Positions 18,247 through 26,367 of a stretch of DNA of 64,000 bases are shown here, piece by piece. Below the pieces are notes generated by a model that was given only the letters and a program-made list of their open reading frames with translations, did not search any database and had not been told where the DNA came from. Each line of letters starts with the position of its first letter. Positions within the stretch are counted from its first letter, which is position 1. Source of the stretch: Luteibacter jiangsuensis (GTDB lineage: Bacteria; Pseudomonadota; Gammaproteobacteria; Xanthomonadales; Rhodanobacteraceae); assembly GCF_030812295.1 (NCBI RefSeq), contig NZ_JAUSSK010000003.1, positions 186,001 to 250,000 on the forward strand. Direction: 5' to 3'. The position numbers and the translations under genes were made by a program.

Positions 18247-19029
18247 TTACACGCCCTTGAACGAAGCCTTGCGGCGTTCGAGGAAGGCCGAGGTGCCCTC
18301 GCGCATGTCCTCGGTGGAGAAGGCGATGGCAAAGCCCTGCGTTTCAAACGCCAGGCCCTGGTCGATGGCGCATTCACCGCCTTCGATCACGGCATCGAGG
18401 ATGCCTTTCAGTGCCAGCGGTGCCGCGACCGCCAACTGATCGGCCATCGCGTCCACCGTCGCGTCCAGTTCCTCGGCGGCGACGACACGGGTAACGATGC
18501 CCAGTCGTTCGGCGCGCGCCGCATCCACCTGCTGGCCGAGCAGGCAAAGTTCCAGCGCCGCACCGCGCCCTGCGAGGCGAGTCAGTCGCTGTGTGCCGCC
18601 GAAGCCGGGGATCAGGCCGAGCCCGATCTCGGGCTGGCCGAAACGGGCCTTCTCGCTGGCCACGCGCAGGTGGCAGGCCATCGCCAGCTCCATGCCACCG
18701 CCGAGCGCATAGCCCTGGATCCGGGCGATCACCGGTTTGCCGAGGCGTTCGATCGTGAGCATCAGTTCCTGCCCGGCACGGGACGCGGCTTGCGCCTTCA
18801 CCGGCGACCATGCGGTCATTTCCGAGATGTCCGCCCCGGCCACGAAGGCCTTCTCCCCGGCACCCGACAACACCACCACGCGCACGGCGTCGTCCTGGGC
18901 CGCCTGGCGGAAGGCCAGGGTCAGTTCGCCGATGGTCTCGCGGTTCAACGCGTTGAGCTTGTCGGGGCGGTTGACGGTGATCGTGCGGACGGCGCCGCGG
19001 TCGGCGGTGGTGAGCGTGCGGAAGGCCAT
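18247..19029 (-). CDS. enoyl-CoA hydratase / crotonase family
   Basis: It probably hydrates 2-trans-enoyl-CoA in fatty-acid or amino-acid breakdown. The ATG at 19029 gives 260 residues, the usual length; a longer frame to 19314 reads non-coding DNA. The oxyanion-hole region (AGADISEMT, GYALGGGMELAMA) is present. Both catalytic glutamates are kept, one in GGGMELAMA and one in FGQPEIGLGLIPGFGG. Substrate chain length cannot be told from sequence. Confidence 0.9.
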   Translation of the reverse strand: MAFRTLTTADRGAVRTITVNRPDKLNALNRETIGELTLAFRQAAQDDAVRVVVLSGAGEKAFVAGADISEMTAWSPVKAQAASRAGQELMLTIERLGKPVIARIQGYALGGGMELAMACHLRVASEKARFGQPEIGLGLIPGFGGTQRLTRLAGRGAALELCLLGQQVDAARAERLGIVTRVVAAEELDATVDAMADQLAVAAPLALKGILDAVIEGGECAIDQGLAFETQGFAIAFSTEDMREGTSAFLERRKASFKGV

Positions 19030-19180
19030 GTCGGGTTCCTGGCGGCGGGACAAGGAGGCGGATGGTAGCAGGCAGGGGAACCTTTGCCCCCGGCTTGGCG
19101 TCTCATGGCGAACGGGCGAGCCGGATGCCGATGGACTATCCTCCACGCACGCCCACGGTTCCGGGTTCACGGAGAACGGG

Positions 19181-19900
19181 ATGTCACCCTTGCGTTTCCT
19201 GGTCATGCTCGTCGCGCTGTCGCTGTCCGCCGGAGCGGCGTGCGCGCAGTCGGCGCCCACGGCACCGGCCTCGGGTGCCCCGGCGATCGACAAGACCAAG
19301 CTGTCGTACGCCATCGGTTACCAGATCGGCACCCAGTTCGCGAACAGCGCGCAGCCCGACGTCGATATCGCCGTCCTCGTGAAAGCCTTGCAGGACGGCT
19401 ACGCGAAACGCCCGCCCGGCCTGCCGATCGACGTGATGCAGCAGCAACTGGTGAATTTCGACGCCAAGGTGCAGCGCGATTCGGCGGTGGAGTTTCGCCG
19501 CGTGGCCCTGGCCAATGCGAAGCGCAGCGCCGATTTCCTCGCCCGCAACCGTACGCGCCCCGGCGTGGTCACCTTGCCATCCGGAATCCAGTACGCCGTG
19601 CTCGCCAAGGGGCGCGGTCCGCAGGCCCAGGTCACCAGTACGGTGGTGGTCAATTACCGCGGCGCCCTGATCGACGGTACGGAATTCGACAGCTCCTATG
19701 CGCACGGCAAGCCGGTGACCTTCACGGTGAACCGCGTCATCCCCGGCTGGCAGGACGTGATCCCGCGCATGCGGGTAGGTGATCGGTGGAAGGTCGTTAT
19801 CCCGCCGGCGCTGGCGTATGGCGAACGCGGCGAACTGCCGCGCATCGGCCCCAACGAAGCCCTGGTGTTCGAGATCGAACTGGTCGATATCCGCCAGTAG
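19181..19900 (+). CDS. FKBP-type peptidyl-prolyl isomerase, exported
   Basis: The enzyme catalyses cis-trans isomerisation at proline, here in the periplasm. The 239-residue product has a signal peptide (about 1-22), an N-terminal helical dimerisation domain (KLSYAIGYQIGTQF, about 35-120) and an FKBP domain (about 145-239) with VVVNYRGALIDGTEFDSSY and PPALAYGERG. It resembles the Mip/FkpA group. The ATG at 19181 is chosen because the signal peptide starts there. Confidence 0.92.
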   Translation: MSPLRFLVMLVALSLSAGAACAQSAPTAPASGAPAIDKTKLSYAIGYQIGTQFANSAQPDVDIAVLVKALQDGYAKRPPGLPIDVMQQQLVNFDAKVQRDSAVEFRRVALANAKRSADFLARNRTRPGVVTLPSGIQYAVLAKGRGPQAQVTSTVVVNYRGALIDGTEFDSSYAHGKPVTFTVNRVIPGWQDVIPRMRVGDRWKVVIPPALAYGERGELPRIGPNEALVFEIELVDIRQ

Positions 19901-19954
19901 GCCCGAGGCCGGCGCCGCCGCGCCGCCCCCGCTCGCGCTAGAATGGCCGACGGT

Positions 19955-20140
19955 ATGGCCATCGCTACCTCCTCCACGCTTCCCTTGACGCCCTGCACGG
20001 GCGTCTGCCGGCTCGACTCGCGCGGCCTGTGCATGGGTTGCCTGCGCACGGGCGACGAGATCGCACGTTGGTCGACCCTGAGCGATGCGCAGAAGCTGTG
20101 GATCATGGATGAGATCCTGCCTCGTCGGCAGGGGGGCTGA
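19955..20140 (+). CDS. DUF1289 family small Cys-rich protein
   Basis: The function is unknown. The core PCTGVCRLDSRGLCMGC carries four cysteines in a CxxxCx7CxxC arrangement, typical of DUF1289 and suggestive of metal binding. The start at 19955 gives 61 residues. An upstream ATG at 19943 is in frame but overlaps a TAGAAT hexamer (19939-19944) that looks like the gene's own -10 box, so the later ATG is preferred. The stop overlaps the nudL start by one base. Confidence 0.85.
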   Translation: MAIATSSTLPLTPCTGVCRLDSRGLCMGCLRTGDEIARWSTLSDAQKLWIMDEILPRRQGG

Positions 20141-20745
20141 TGGACGACATGCTGGAGAGGCTTCGCGGCGCGCTGCTTCCCCTGGAAGCACCCCCTGGCC
20201 CGCGCGGGTGGAACCACGATGACATGGCCGAATTGATCGGCGATGCGCCGAGACGCCCGGCCGCGGTGTTGATCGGCATCCGCGACGACCGCGAGCAGAA
20301 CGTGCTGCTCACCGTGCGCACCGATACCTTGCAACAGCATGCGGGCCAGGTGGCTTTTCCCGGCGGCCGTGTCGAGCCCGACGATGCCGGTGTGGTGGCT
20401 GCGGCGCTGCGTGAGAGCCGGGAGGAAATCGGCCTGGACGCGGCGATGGTGACGCCGTTGGGTTTCCTCGAATCGTTCGAGACCATCAGTGGCTACTCGG
20501 TCACGCCCGTGGTCGCGCGCGTCGCCGCCAACGCGGAGCTCAAGCCGGACCCGGGCGAGGTGGCCGAAGTGTTCGAAGTACCGTTCGCGTTCTTCCTCGA
20601 ACCGGCGAACCTGCGCCGCTACACGATGGAATTCCGTGGTCACCGCCGCGACATGGTCGAGTTCCTCCATGCGGGGTATCGCATCTGGGGCGTGACGGCG
20701 GCCATCCTGTTCAACCTGCTGAAACGGATGGGGCACCCATGCTGA
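20140..20745 (+). CDS. nudL: Nudix hydrolase, probable CoA pyrophosphatase
   Basis: NudL-type enzymes hydrolyse coenzyme A and its derivatives to 3',5'-ADP and phosphopantetheine. The 201-residue product has the family motif QQHAGQVAFPGGRVEPDD followed by the Nudix catalytic helix LRESREEIGLD. It lies in an operon with the DUF1289 gene (1-base overlap) and the sulfurtransferase gene (7-base overlap). Confidence 0.88.
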   Translation: MDDMLERLRGALLPLEAPPGPRGWNHDDMAELIGDAPRRPAAVLIGIRDDREQNVLLTVRTDTLQQHAGQVAFPGGRVEPDDAGVVAAALRESREEIGLDAAMVTPLGFLESFETISGYSVTPVVARVAANAELKPDPGEVAEVFEVPFAFFLEPANLRRYTMEFRGHRRDMVEFLHAGYRIWGVTAAILFNLLKRMGHPC

Positions 20746-21614
20746 TCTCGCGCACGCTGATCGACGCGGCCACGGCCGCCCACCTGCCAGCGCACGACGT
20801 ACTCTTCGTCGACGCGCGCTTCGACCTCAACCAGCCGGGTGGACGCGATCCGGGCAAGGGCGACCAGGACTATGCGTTGTCGCACGTACCGGGAGCGGTG
20901 CGTGCCGACCTCGATCGCGACCTCGCCGACATGGCGACGCCTTCGCAGGGCCGCGGGCGCCATCCGCTGCCATCGGCCGCATCCTTCTCGGCGTGGCTTT
21001 CCCGCGCCGGGTGGCGGCCCGATGTGCAGGTGGTCGTCTACGACGCCGCCGGCGGATCGTTGGCGGCCGCGCGCTTCTGGTGGTTGGCGCGGTTGGCCGG
21101 CATCGACAACGTGGCGGTGCTGGATGGCGGCTGGCCGGCGTGGCTGGCGGAAAGGCTGCCCACGGACAATGTGCTGCCGCTGAGGGAGCCGACGACGGTG
21201 CACGCCGTCTTCGACGAGGCCGGCACCGTGAACGCGGAAGAGTTGGCCGAAGGTGTCGCCAGCGGTCGCCTGCTGCTGCTCGATGCGCGTGCGGCGCCGC
21301 GTTACCGGGGCGAAGTGGAACCGCTGGACCCGGTAGCGGGTCACGTGCCCGGTGCGCGCAACCGTCCCTTCTCCGAAAACCTGGACGCGGACGGCCGGTT
21401 CCGTTCGCCGGAGGAACTGGCGCGGGCATTCAAGGCAACCATCGCCGCACACCCCGCGGAGGACGTCGTGCACATGTGCGGGTCCGGCGTCACGGCTTGC
21501 CATAACCTGCTGGCGATGGAATACGCGGGTCTGTGCGGCTCGCGCCTGTATGCGCCGTCGTGGAGCGGTTGGGTGAGCGATCCCTCGCGCGCGGTGGCGA
21601 CGGGCGAGGGCTGA
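20739..21614 (+). CDS. sulfurtransferase, 3-mercaptopyruvate type (two rhodanese domains)
   Basis: The enzyme moves sulfur from 3-mercaptopyruvate or thiosulfate to an acceptor. The 291-residue product has two rhodanese domains. The first (about 1-140) is inactive and the second carries the active Cys247 in CGSGVTAC, the loop typical of mercaptopyruvate sulfurtransferases. It begins inside the end of nudL and converges with the oxidoreductase gene. Confidence 0.88.
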   Translation: MLISRTLIDAATAAHLPAHDVLFVDARFDLNQPGGRDPGKGDQDYALSHVPGAVRADLDRDLADMATPSQGRGRHPLPSAASFSAWLSRAGWRPDVQVVVYDAAGGSLAAARFWWLARLAGIDNVAVLDGGWPAWLAERLPTDNVLPLREPTTVHAVFDEAGTVNAEELAEGVASGRLLLLDARAAPRYRGEVEPLDPVAGHVPGARNRPFSENLDADGRFRSPEELARAFKATIAAHPAEDVVHMCGSGVTACHNLLAMEYAGLCGSRLYAPSWSGWVSDPSRAVATGEG

Positions 21615-21621
21615 AATCCCC

Positions 21622-22674
21622 TCAGAGCGGAACCGTGCGCCGCTCCCGCGCGCTCACCTGCGCCGCCTCGATCACGCGGATCACGTCGCGCGCCTCGCGT
21701 GCCTCCACCGGTAGCGCCGTGCCATCGCGGATCGCCGCGGCCACGCCGTCGTAGAAGGCGGTGTAGCGGCCGGGCAGGGTCTCGATCGTGGTCGCGCTGC
21801 CGTCGGCATCGGTGAACCGGCCGAACAGGGCCGCGTCGTCGTCGCCCCAGCCTTCGCCGCCGGGACGTCGTCCCTCACGCAGCGCCGCCTCCTGTCCGTC
21901 GATGCCGTACTTGACGAAGCTGCCGCCGTCGCCGTGCACGAGATAGCGCGGGCCAGGATCGCGCACGAGCACCGAGGCGTGCAGCACCGCGCGGCGACGG
22001 CCGTAATCGAGCACGAGGTGGAAGTAGTCATCGGCCCGCGCGGCGGCACGTTGCCGGGTCACGTCGGCCGTGACCGCCAGCGGCCAGCCGAACAGCACCA
22101 GGGCCTGGTCGATAAGGTGCGCGCCCAGGTCGTAGAGCAGGCCGGAACCCGGCGCCTCCGTTTCGCGCCACCCTTGCTTGATCTCCGGCCGGAACCGGTC
22201 GAAATGCGCTTCATAGTACGCGACCTCGCCCAGCCGGCCGTCCTCGACAAGACGGCGCACGGTGAGGAAATCGTTGTCCCAGCGCCGGTTCTGAAATACC
22301 GAAAGCCTGCGATCGCGTTCCGACGCCAGGGCGATCAACGCCTCGGCCTCGGCGGCGTTCAAGGTGAACGGCTTATCGACGACCACGTGCTTGCCCGCCT
22401 CCAGCGCGGCGCGGGCGAGCGACGCATGGCTCTCGTTGGGCGTGGCGATCACCACCAGTTCGATGGCCGGGTCGGCGATCAGGTCTTGAGGTTTTTCGTA
22501 CGCCTTCGCCTCGGGAAAGTCACGGAGGATGTCGTCGGAACGCCGGCTGCCGATGGCTGCCAGGCGCAGGCCTGCGGCGGCTGCGATCAAGGGGGCGTGG
22601 AAGAAGGCGCCTGCCGTGCCATAGCCGATGAGGCCGGTCGGGATCGGTTGGGTGAGGTTTCGGGTAGAGGTCAT
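21622..22674 (-). CDS. Gfo/Idh/MocA family oxidoreductase
   Basis: This is an NAD(P)-dependent oxidoreductase of the glucose-fructose/myo-inositol dehydrogenase family; the substrate is unknown. The 350-residue product has a Rossmann motif GLIGYGTAGAFFHAP near the N-terminus, the nucleotide-binding VVDKPFTLNAAEAEAL (the family's EKP motif as DKP) and the C-terminal substrate domain with LLYDLGAHLIDQAL. The ATG at 22674 is chosen. It is divergent from the POT transporter over 76 bases. Confidence 0.88.
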   Translation of the reverse strand: MTSTRNLTQPIPTGLIGYGTAGAFFHAPLIAAAAGLRLAAIGSRRSDDILRDFPEAKAYEKPQDLIADPAIELVVIATPNESHASLARAALEAGKHVVVDKPFTLNAAEAEALIALASERDRRLSVFQNRRWDNDFLTVRRLVEDGRLGEVAYYEAHFDRFRPEIKQGWRETEAPGSGLLYDLGAHLIDQALVLFGWPLAVTADVTRQRAAARADDYFHLVLDYGRRRAVLHASVLVRDPGPRYLVHGDGGSFVKYGIDGQEAALREGRRPGGEGWGDDDAALFGRFTDADGSATTIETLPGRYTAFYDGVAAAIRDGTALPVEAREARDVIRVIEAAQVSARERRTVPL

Positions 22675-22750
22675 GGTGGCAAGGTTAGCGCGGGTGGCCT
22701 GATCGTTTCGTTTAGGATGCCACCGTTTTACACCGCTTCCGGGCCAGGCC

Positions 22751-24310
22751 ATGACCGCTATCGACATCGACGCCGCCCAGCGCGCGCGCCTGCCCCGGCA
22801 GATTCCGTACATCGTCGGCAACGAAGGCTGCGAGCGTTTCAGCTTCTACGGGATGCGCAACATCCTCACCCCGTTCCTCGTTACCTCGCTGCTGATGTAC
22901 CTGCCGGAGGCGGAGCGACCGGGTGCGGCGAAGGACGTGTTCCATACCTTCGTGATCGGCGTGTACTTCTTTCCGCTGCTCGGCGGCTGGCTGGCCGATC
23001 GCTGGTTCGGCAAGTACCGCACCGTGTTGTGGCTCAGCCTCGTGTACTGCGTGGGCCACCTGTGCCTGGCGTTGTTCGAGCACAGTGTCGCCGGCTTCTA
23101 TACGGGTCTGGCCCTGATCGCCCTGGGGGCGGGGGGAATCAAGCCTTGCGTGGCGGCCTTCGTCGGCGACCAGTTCGACGAGAGCAACCGGCACCTGGCC
23201 AAGGTGGTGTTCGACGCCTTCTACTGGATGATCAACGTCGGCTCCTTCCTGGCCTCGTTGCTGATGCCCTTTTTCCTGCACCGGTACGGAGCCGCGGTGG
23301 CGTTCGGCATTCCCGGTGCCTTGATGTTCGTCGCGACGCTGGTGTTCTGGCACGGCCGCCGGCACTACGTGATGCTGCCGCCGACCGGCAACGATCCCCA
23401 TGGCTTCACCAAGGTCGTTCTTACCGCCTTGCTGGCGCGTGCGTCGGGGCAGGGAAGGCCGGGGTTGACGGTGGCGGTCGTCGCCACCTGTCTCGCACTC
23501 GCGTCGCTGGCGCTCGCACCGACACTGGGCATCGTCGCCGCCCTGTGCCTCGCCTTTGTCTGCCTGCTCGGTGGCGTCGGCATCGGCACGCGCATGCAAC
23601 TGGAGCGCGCGCGAGGCGCGCATCCGGACGAAGCGGTCGACGGTGTCGGCGCGGTGTTGCGCGTGCTCCTGGTGTTCGCGCTGGTCACGCCGTTCTGGTC
23701 GTTGTTCGACCAGAAGGCCTCCACCTGGGTGCTCCAGGCGAACGCGATGACCATGCCGGAATGGTTGCATCCCGCGCAGATGCAGGCGATCAATCCCGCC
23801 CTGGTCTTGCTGCTGATTCCGTTCAACAACCTCGTCCTGTTCCCCTTGTTGCGGCGCGCTGGCATCGAACCGACCGCCTTGCGTCGCATGACGACCGGCA
23901 TCGCGCTTTCGGCCGTCGCATGGGTGATCGTCGGCGCGATCCAGCTCGCGATAGACGGTGGCGATCCGGTCTTCGTCGCCTGGCAGATACTCCCCTATGT
24001 GTTCCTCACGATGGGCGAGGTGCTCGTGTCCGCGACTGGGCTGGAATTCGCGTATAGCCAGGCGCCGCCGTCGATGAAGGGCACACTGATGAGTTTCTGG
24101 ACGCTCAGCGTCACGGTGGGCAACCTCTGGGTACTGCTGGCCAACGCGGGTGTGCGCAACGAGATGGTGCTCGCCGGCATCGCGGGCACCGGCATCGGCA
24201 CCACCGCGTTCCAGATGTTCTTCTTCGCCGCGTTCGCCGCCGTGGCCGCGTTGGCGTTCGGCCTGTATGCGCGGCGCTACCGAGAGATGGATTACTATCG
24301 CTCCGCATGA
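22751..24310 (+). CDS. POT/PTR family proton-coupled peptide transporter
   Basis: This inner-membrane symporter imports di- and tripeptides with protons. The 519-residue product has about 12-14 hydrophobic segments and the POT signature E25xxE28R29F in GNEGCERFSFYG. A second family motif is FDAFYWMINVGSF. Its stop overlaps the ATG of a decayed SDR fragment by 4 bases, so it once headed a longer operon or was joined to this remnant by deletion. Confidence 0.9.
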   Translation: MTAIDIDAAQRARLPRQIPYIVGNEGCERFSFYGMRNILTPFLVTSLLMYLPEAERPGAAKDVFHTFVIGVYFFPLLGGWLADRWFGKYRTVLWLSLVYCVGHLCLALFEHSVAGFYTGLALIALGAGGIKPCVAAFVGDQFDESNRHLAKVVFDAFYWMINVGSFLASLLMPFFLHRYGAAVAFGIPGALMFVATLVFWHGRRHYVMLPPTGNDPHGFTKVVLTALLARASGQGRPGLTVAVVATCLALASLALAPTLGIVAALCLAFVCLLGGVGIGTRMQLERARGAHPDEAVDGVGAVLRVLLVFALVTPFWSLFDQKASTWVLQANAMTMPEWLHPAQMQAINPALVLLLIPFNNLVLFPLLRRAGIEPTALRRMTTGIALSAVAWVIVGAIQLAIDGGDPVFVAWQILPYVFLTMGEVLVSATGLEFAYSQAPPSMKGTLMSFWTLSVTVGNLWVLLANAGVRNEMVLAGIAGTGIGTTAFQMFFFAAFAAVAALAFGLYARRYREMDYYRSA

Positions 24311-24429
24311 CATCGCCTGCACGGGGGAGCGCGGACGATCTGCGCATGCCGCCGTCGCAGGCGGGGTTCATCAGCGGTGAGAACTTCACCGTCGACGGGG
24401 GCGTCTCCCGCAAGATGCAGTATGTGTAG
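24307..24429 (+). pseudogene. C-terminal remnant of a short-chain dehydrogenase (SDR)
   Basis: An open frame of 40 codons starts on the ATGA overlapping the transporter stop. Its last 20 residues, FISGENFTVDGGVSRKMQYV, match the classic SDR C-terminus (F-I-T/S-G-x-x-F-x-V-D-G-G-x-x-R-K-M). The Rossmann and active-site (YxxxK) parts are absent in this and nearby frames. It looks like the end of a ~250-residue SDR left after a deletion. A REP pair begins 5 bases downstream. Confidence 0.75.
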
Positions 24430-24433
24430 GAGC

Positions 24434-24565
24434 ATCGCCGACAAGTCGGCTCCCACCGGGTAGAGGGAACCGGATGCGGTAGAGGGAACCGGATGCATTG
24501 GCGATTGGGTGGTGAATCCCCGTCGATCGGTCGAAGGTCAGGTGGGAGCCGACCCTGTCGGTGAT
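24434..24565. repeat. REP/BIME inverted pair with internal 19-bp tandem repeat
   Basis: The left arm (24434-24457) and right arm (24541-24565) are near-perfect inverted copies of the REP core (GTGGGAGCCGAC...GTCGGCGAT). Between them, GGTAGAGGGAACCGGATGC occurs twice head to tail (24459-24477 and 24478-24496). The right arm forms the 3' end of the phosphoesterase coding region. Confidence 0.85.
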
Positions 24566-25383
24566 GGCTGCTGGCCAAATCGCCCCAGCCGAATCTGCGT
24601 CGTCACCCCAGCGACGAAGCGCCGCTCACCTTCGCCATAATCCCACTGCTCCACCACGCAGGCACCGCGATCCCGCGGCGCCTCGTGGCGTATCACATGG
24701 AACGAGTTACCGATCCCTTCACGGATGCGCCGGGACACCGCCGTACCCGCCTGCACCGCCCACAGTGGATTGGCCAGGCGGTGCTTCTCGGTATCGAGCG
24801 GACGCACGTACGGCAGGTGGATATGGCCCCCCAGGACGAGGTCGGCACCTGCGGCGGCCCAGGCGGCGATCGCGCGTTCGTGGTTGACGAGCAGGTTGGC
24901 GATGTCCTTTTCACGGATCACGTGCACGGGCTGGTGCGTAACCACGATGCGGAGCTGCTCCTCGCGGGCGCGAGCGAGACGGCGGCATACACGCTCGATC
25001 TGTTCGTCGGACACCGCCCCGTCCTTGTGTCGTGAGGGGCGCACCGTATTCACACCGATGGCAAGGACGTGACCGTTGTCGAATTCCGGCTCCAGGTCGT
25101 CGCCGAAAGCGCGGCGATAGGCCCCGAACGGGTCGAGCACGCGCGCGAAGAGATTGAACAAGGGAACGTCATGGTTGCCAGGAATCACCAGCGTCGGTCG
25201 TTCATAGCCGTCGACGAAACGTCTCGCCGCCGTGAACTGCCTGTGCCTCGCGCGCTGGGTCACGTCGCCCGACAGGATCACCAGGTCCGGTCGCAACCCG
25301 ACGATCGCGTCCTGGAGTGCCGCCACCACATCGGGCCGTTCCGTGCCGAAATGCGGGTCGGATATCTGGACGATCAAACTCAT
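24538..25383 (-). CDS. calcineurin-like metallophosphoesterase
   Basis: This is a dinuclear-metal phosphoesterase of unknown substrate, cytoplasmic by lack of a signal. The motif set is complete: ISDPHFG, SGDVTQRARH, PGNHD, THQP and GGHIHLP. The product is 281 residues. The last eight residues (SPTGSAPT) are encoded by a REP arm and the stop lies just beyond it, so the native C-terminus may have been replaced. It is the last gene of a PAP2 - lipid kinase - phosphoesterase operon (4-base overlap with the kinase), which suggests a role in lipid or phosphate-ester metabolism. Confidence 0.85.
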   Translation of the reverse strand: MSLIVQISDPHFGTERPDVVAALQDAIVGLRPDLVILSGDVTQRARHRQFTAARRFVDGYERPTLVIPGNHDVPLFNLFARVLDPFGAYRRAFGDDLEPEFDNGHVLAIGVNTVRPSRHKDGAVSDEQIERVCRRLARAREEQLRIVVTHQPVHVIREKDIANLLVNHERAIAAWAAAGADLVLGGHIHLPYVRPLDTEKHRLANPLWAVQAGTAVSRRIREGIGNSFHVIRHEAPRDRGACVVEQWDYGEGERRFVAGVTTQIRLGRFGQQPSPTGSAPT

Positions 25384-26327
25384 CCGGGGTCCTCGCCGGG
25401 CTTGCGCACGCCGTCGGTAAGCAGGGACAAGGGGCGCGGCGCGGCGCGAAAGACCAGTGGCGGCATGAGCCGGACGATTTCCCCGTCGAGGGCCACCTTG
25501 ATCGCGTGACGATGGTGCTTCGGCGTGACGCTGATTTCACGGAAGCTGAAGCTCACCGCGTTCTCCGCCTCCCCGAGCTTGCCCAGCGCGCCGTGGAGGA
25601 TCAGGCCGAGCATGGTCAGCCTGCCGATCGGTTTCAGCACGAGGCCGGCAAGCGTGCCGTCGTTGCGCAGCACGTCCGCCGCTTCGGGCAGACCTATCTT
25701 CTCGAGTTGCAGCGCATTGTTACCCACGAACAAGGTGGGCGTGCGCAGGTGGCGCGTGCGTTCGCCATCGCTTACCTCGATGCGCAAGGGGCGGTAGCCG
25801 CGCATCATCGTCGCCAGGCCCGACCACAACGCCACGATGCGGTGCCTGCCCAGGCGTCGCTTCCAGGTTTCGCGGTCCTCCAGCACCTGGGGGTAGAGGC
25901 CGAGGCTGGCATTCACCAGGAATATGCGGTCGTTGACCATGCCGATCTGGGCGTCGGCCGGCGTGGCGCGCAGCAGGGCTTCGGTGGCCGCCCGGGTGTC
26001 CGTGGGAATGCCGTGCGTACGGCCGACGAAGTTGAACGTGCCCTGGGGCAGGATGCCCATGGGGAGCGACTCGGCCCATGCCGTTCCCGCCACGCAATTT
26101 ATCGTCCCATCGCCGCCCGCGGCCACGATGGCACCACCATCCCGCTTCGCGTGCGCGGCGGCTTCACGCACGACGTCCTTGATGTCGCGTGTTCCGTCGA
26201 TAAGGAAGAAGCGGTGCGGGCGTCCGGCGGCGTGCAGGATAGAGGCAATCCCGGTGCGCGCGGCCTCGGCGTCCTGCTTGCCCGATCCGGCGTTCATGAC
26301 GATGGCGAAGGAAGGAGGCTGGGTCAT
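25380..26327 (-). CDS. diacylglycerol/lipid kinase family protein
   Basis: The DAGK catalytic fold is shown by the N-terminal NAGSGKQDAEAAR, the nucleotide-binding GGDGTINCVAG and GTFNFVGRTHG. It probably phosphorylates a lipid such as diacylglycerol, though the family also holds sphingoid kinases. The ATG at 26327 (MTQPPSF) gives 315 residues. It lies 40 bases downstream of a PAP2 phosphatase gene, an enzyme that would run the reverse reaction on similar lipids. Confidence 0.86.
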   Translation of the reverse strand: MTQPPSFAIVMNAGSGKQDAEAARTGIASILHAAGRPHRFFLIDGTRDIKDVVREAAAHAKRDGGAIVAAGGDGTINCVAGTAWAESLPMGILPQGTFNFVGRTHGIPTDTRAATEALLRATPADAQIGMVNDRIFLVNASLGLYPQVLEDRETWKRRLGRHRIVALWSGLATMMRGYRPLRIEVSDGERTRHLRTPTLFVGNNALQLEKIGLPEAADVLRNDGTLAGLVLKPIGRLTMLGLILHGALGKLGEAENAVSFSFREISVTPKHHRHAIKVALDGEIVRLMPPLVFRAAPRPLSLLTDGVRKPGEDPG

Positions 26328-26367
26328 GGACCAACACAACCATTCGCGCCGTCACGAACGCATGAAA

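Noticed and set aside
19943-19954. Earlier ATG for the DUF1289 protein.
   Set aside because: It overlaps a TAGAAT likely to be the promoter and adds only MADG, not seen in the family core.
21934-24057. Plus-strand open frame of 707 codons across the oxidoreductase and transporter genes.
   Set aside because: It shadows two well-supported genes in another frame and strand and has no family motif.
24307-24429. The 40-codon frame as a genuine small protein.
   Set aside because: Its only recognisable content is an SDR C-terminus that cannot fold alone, so a remnant is more likely.
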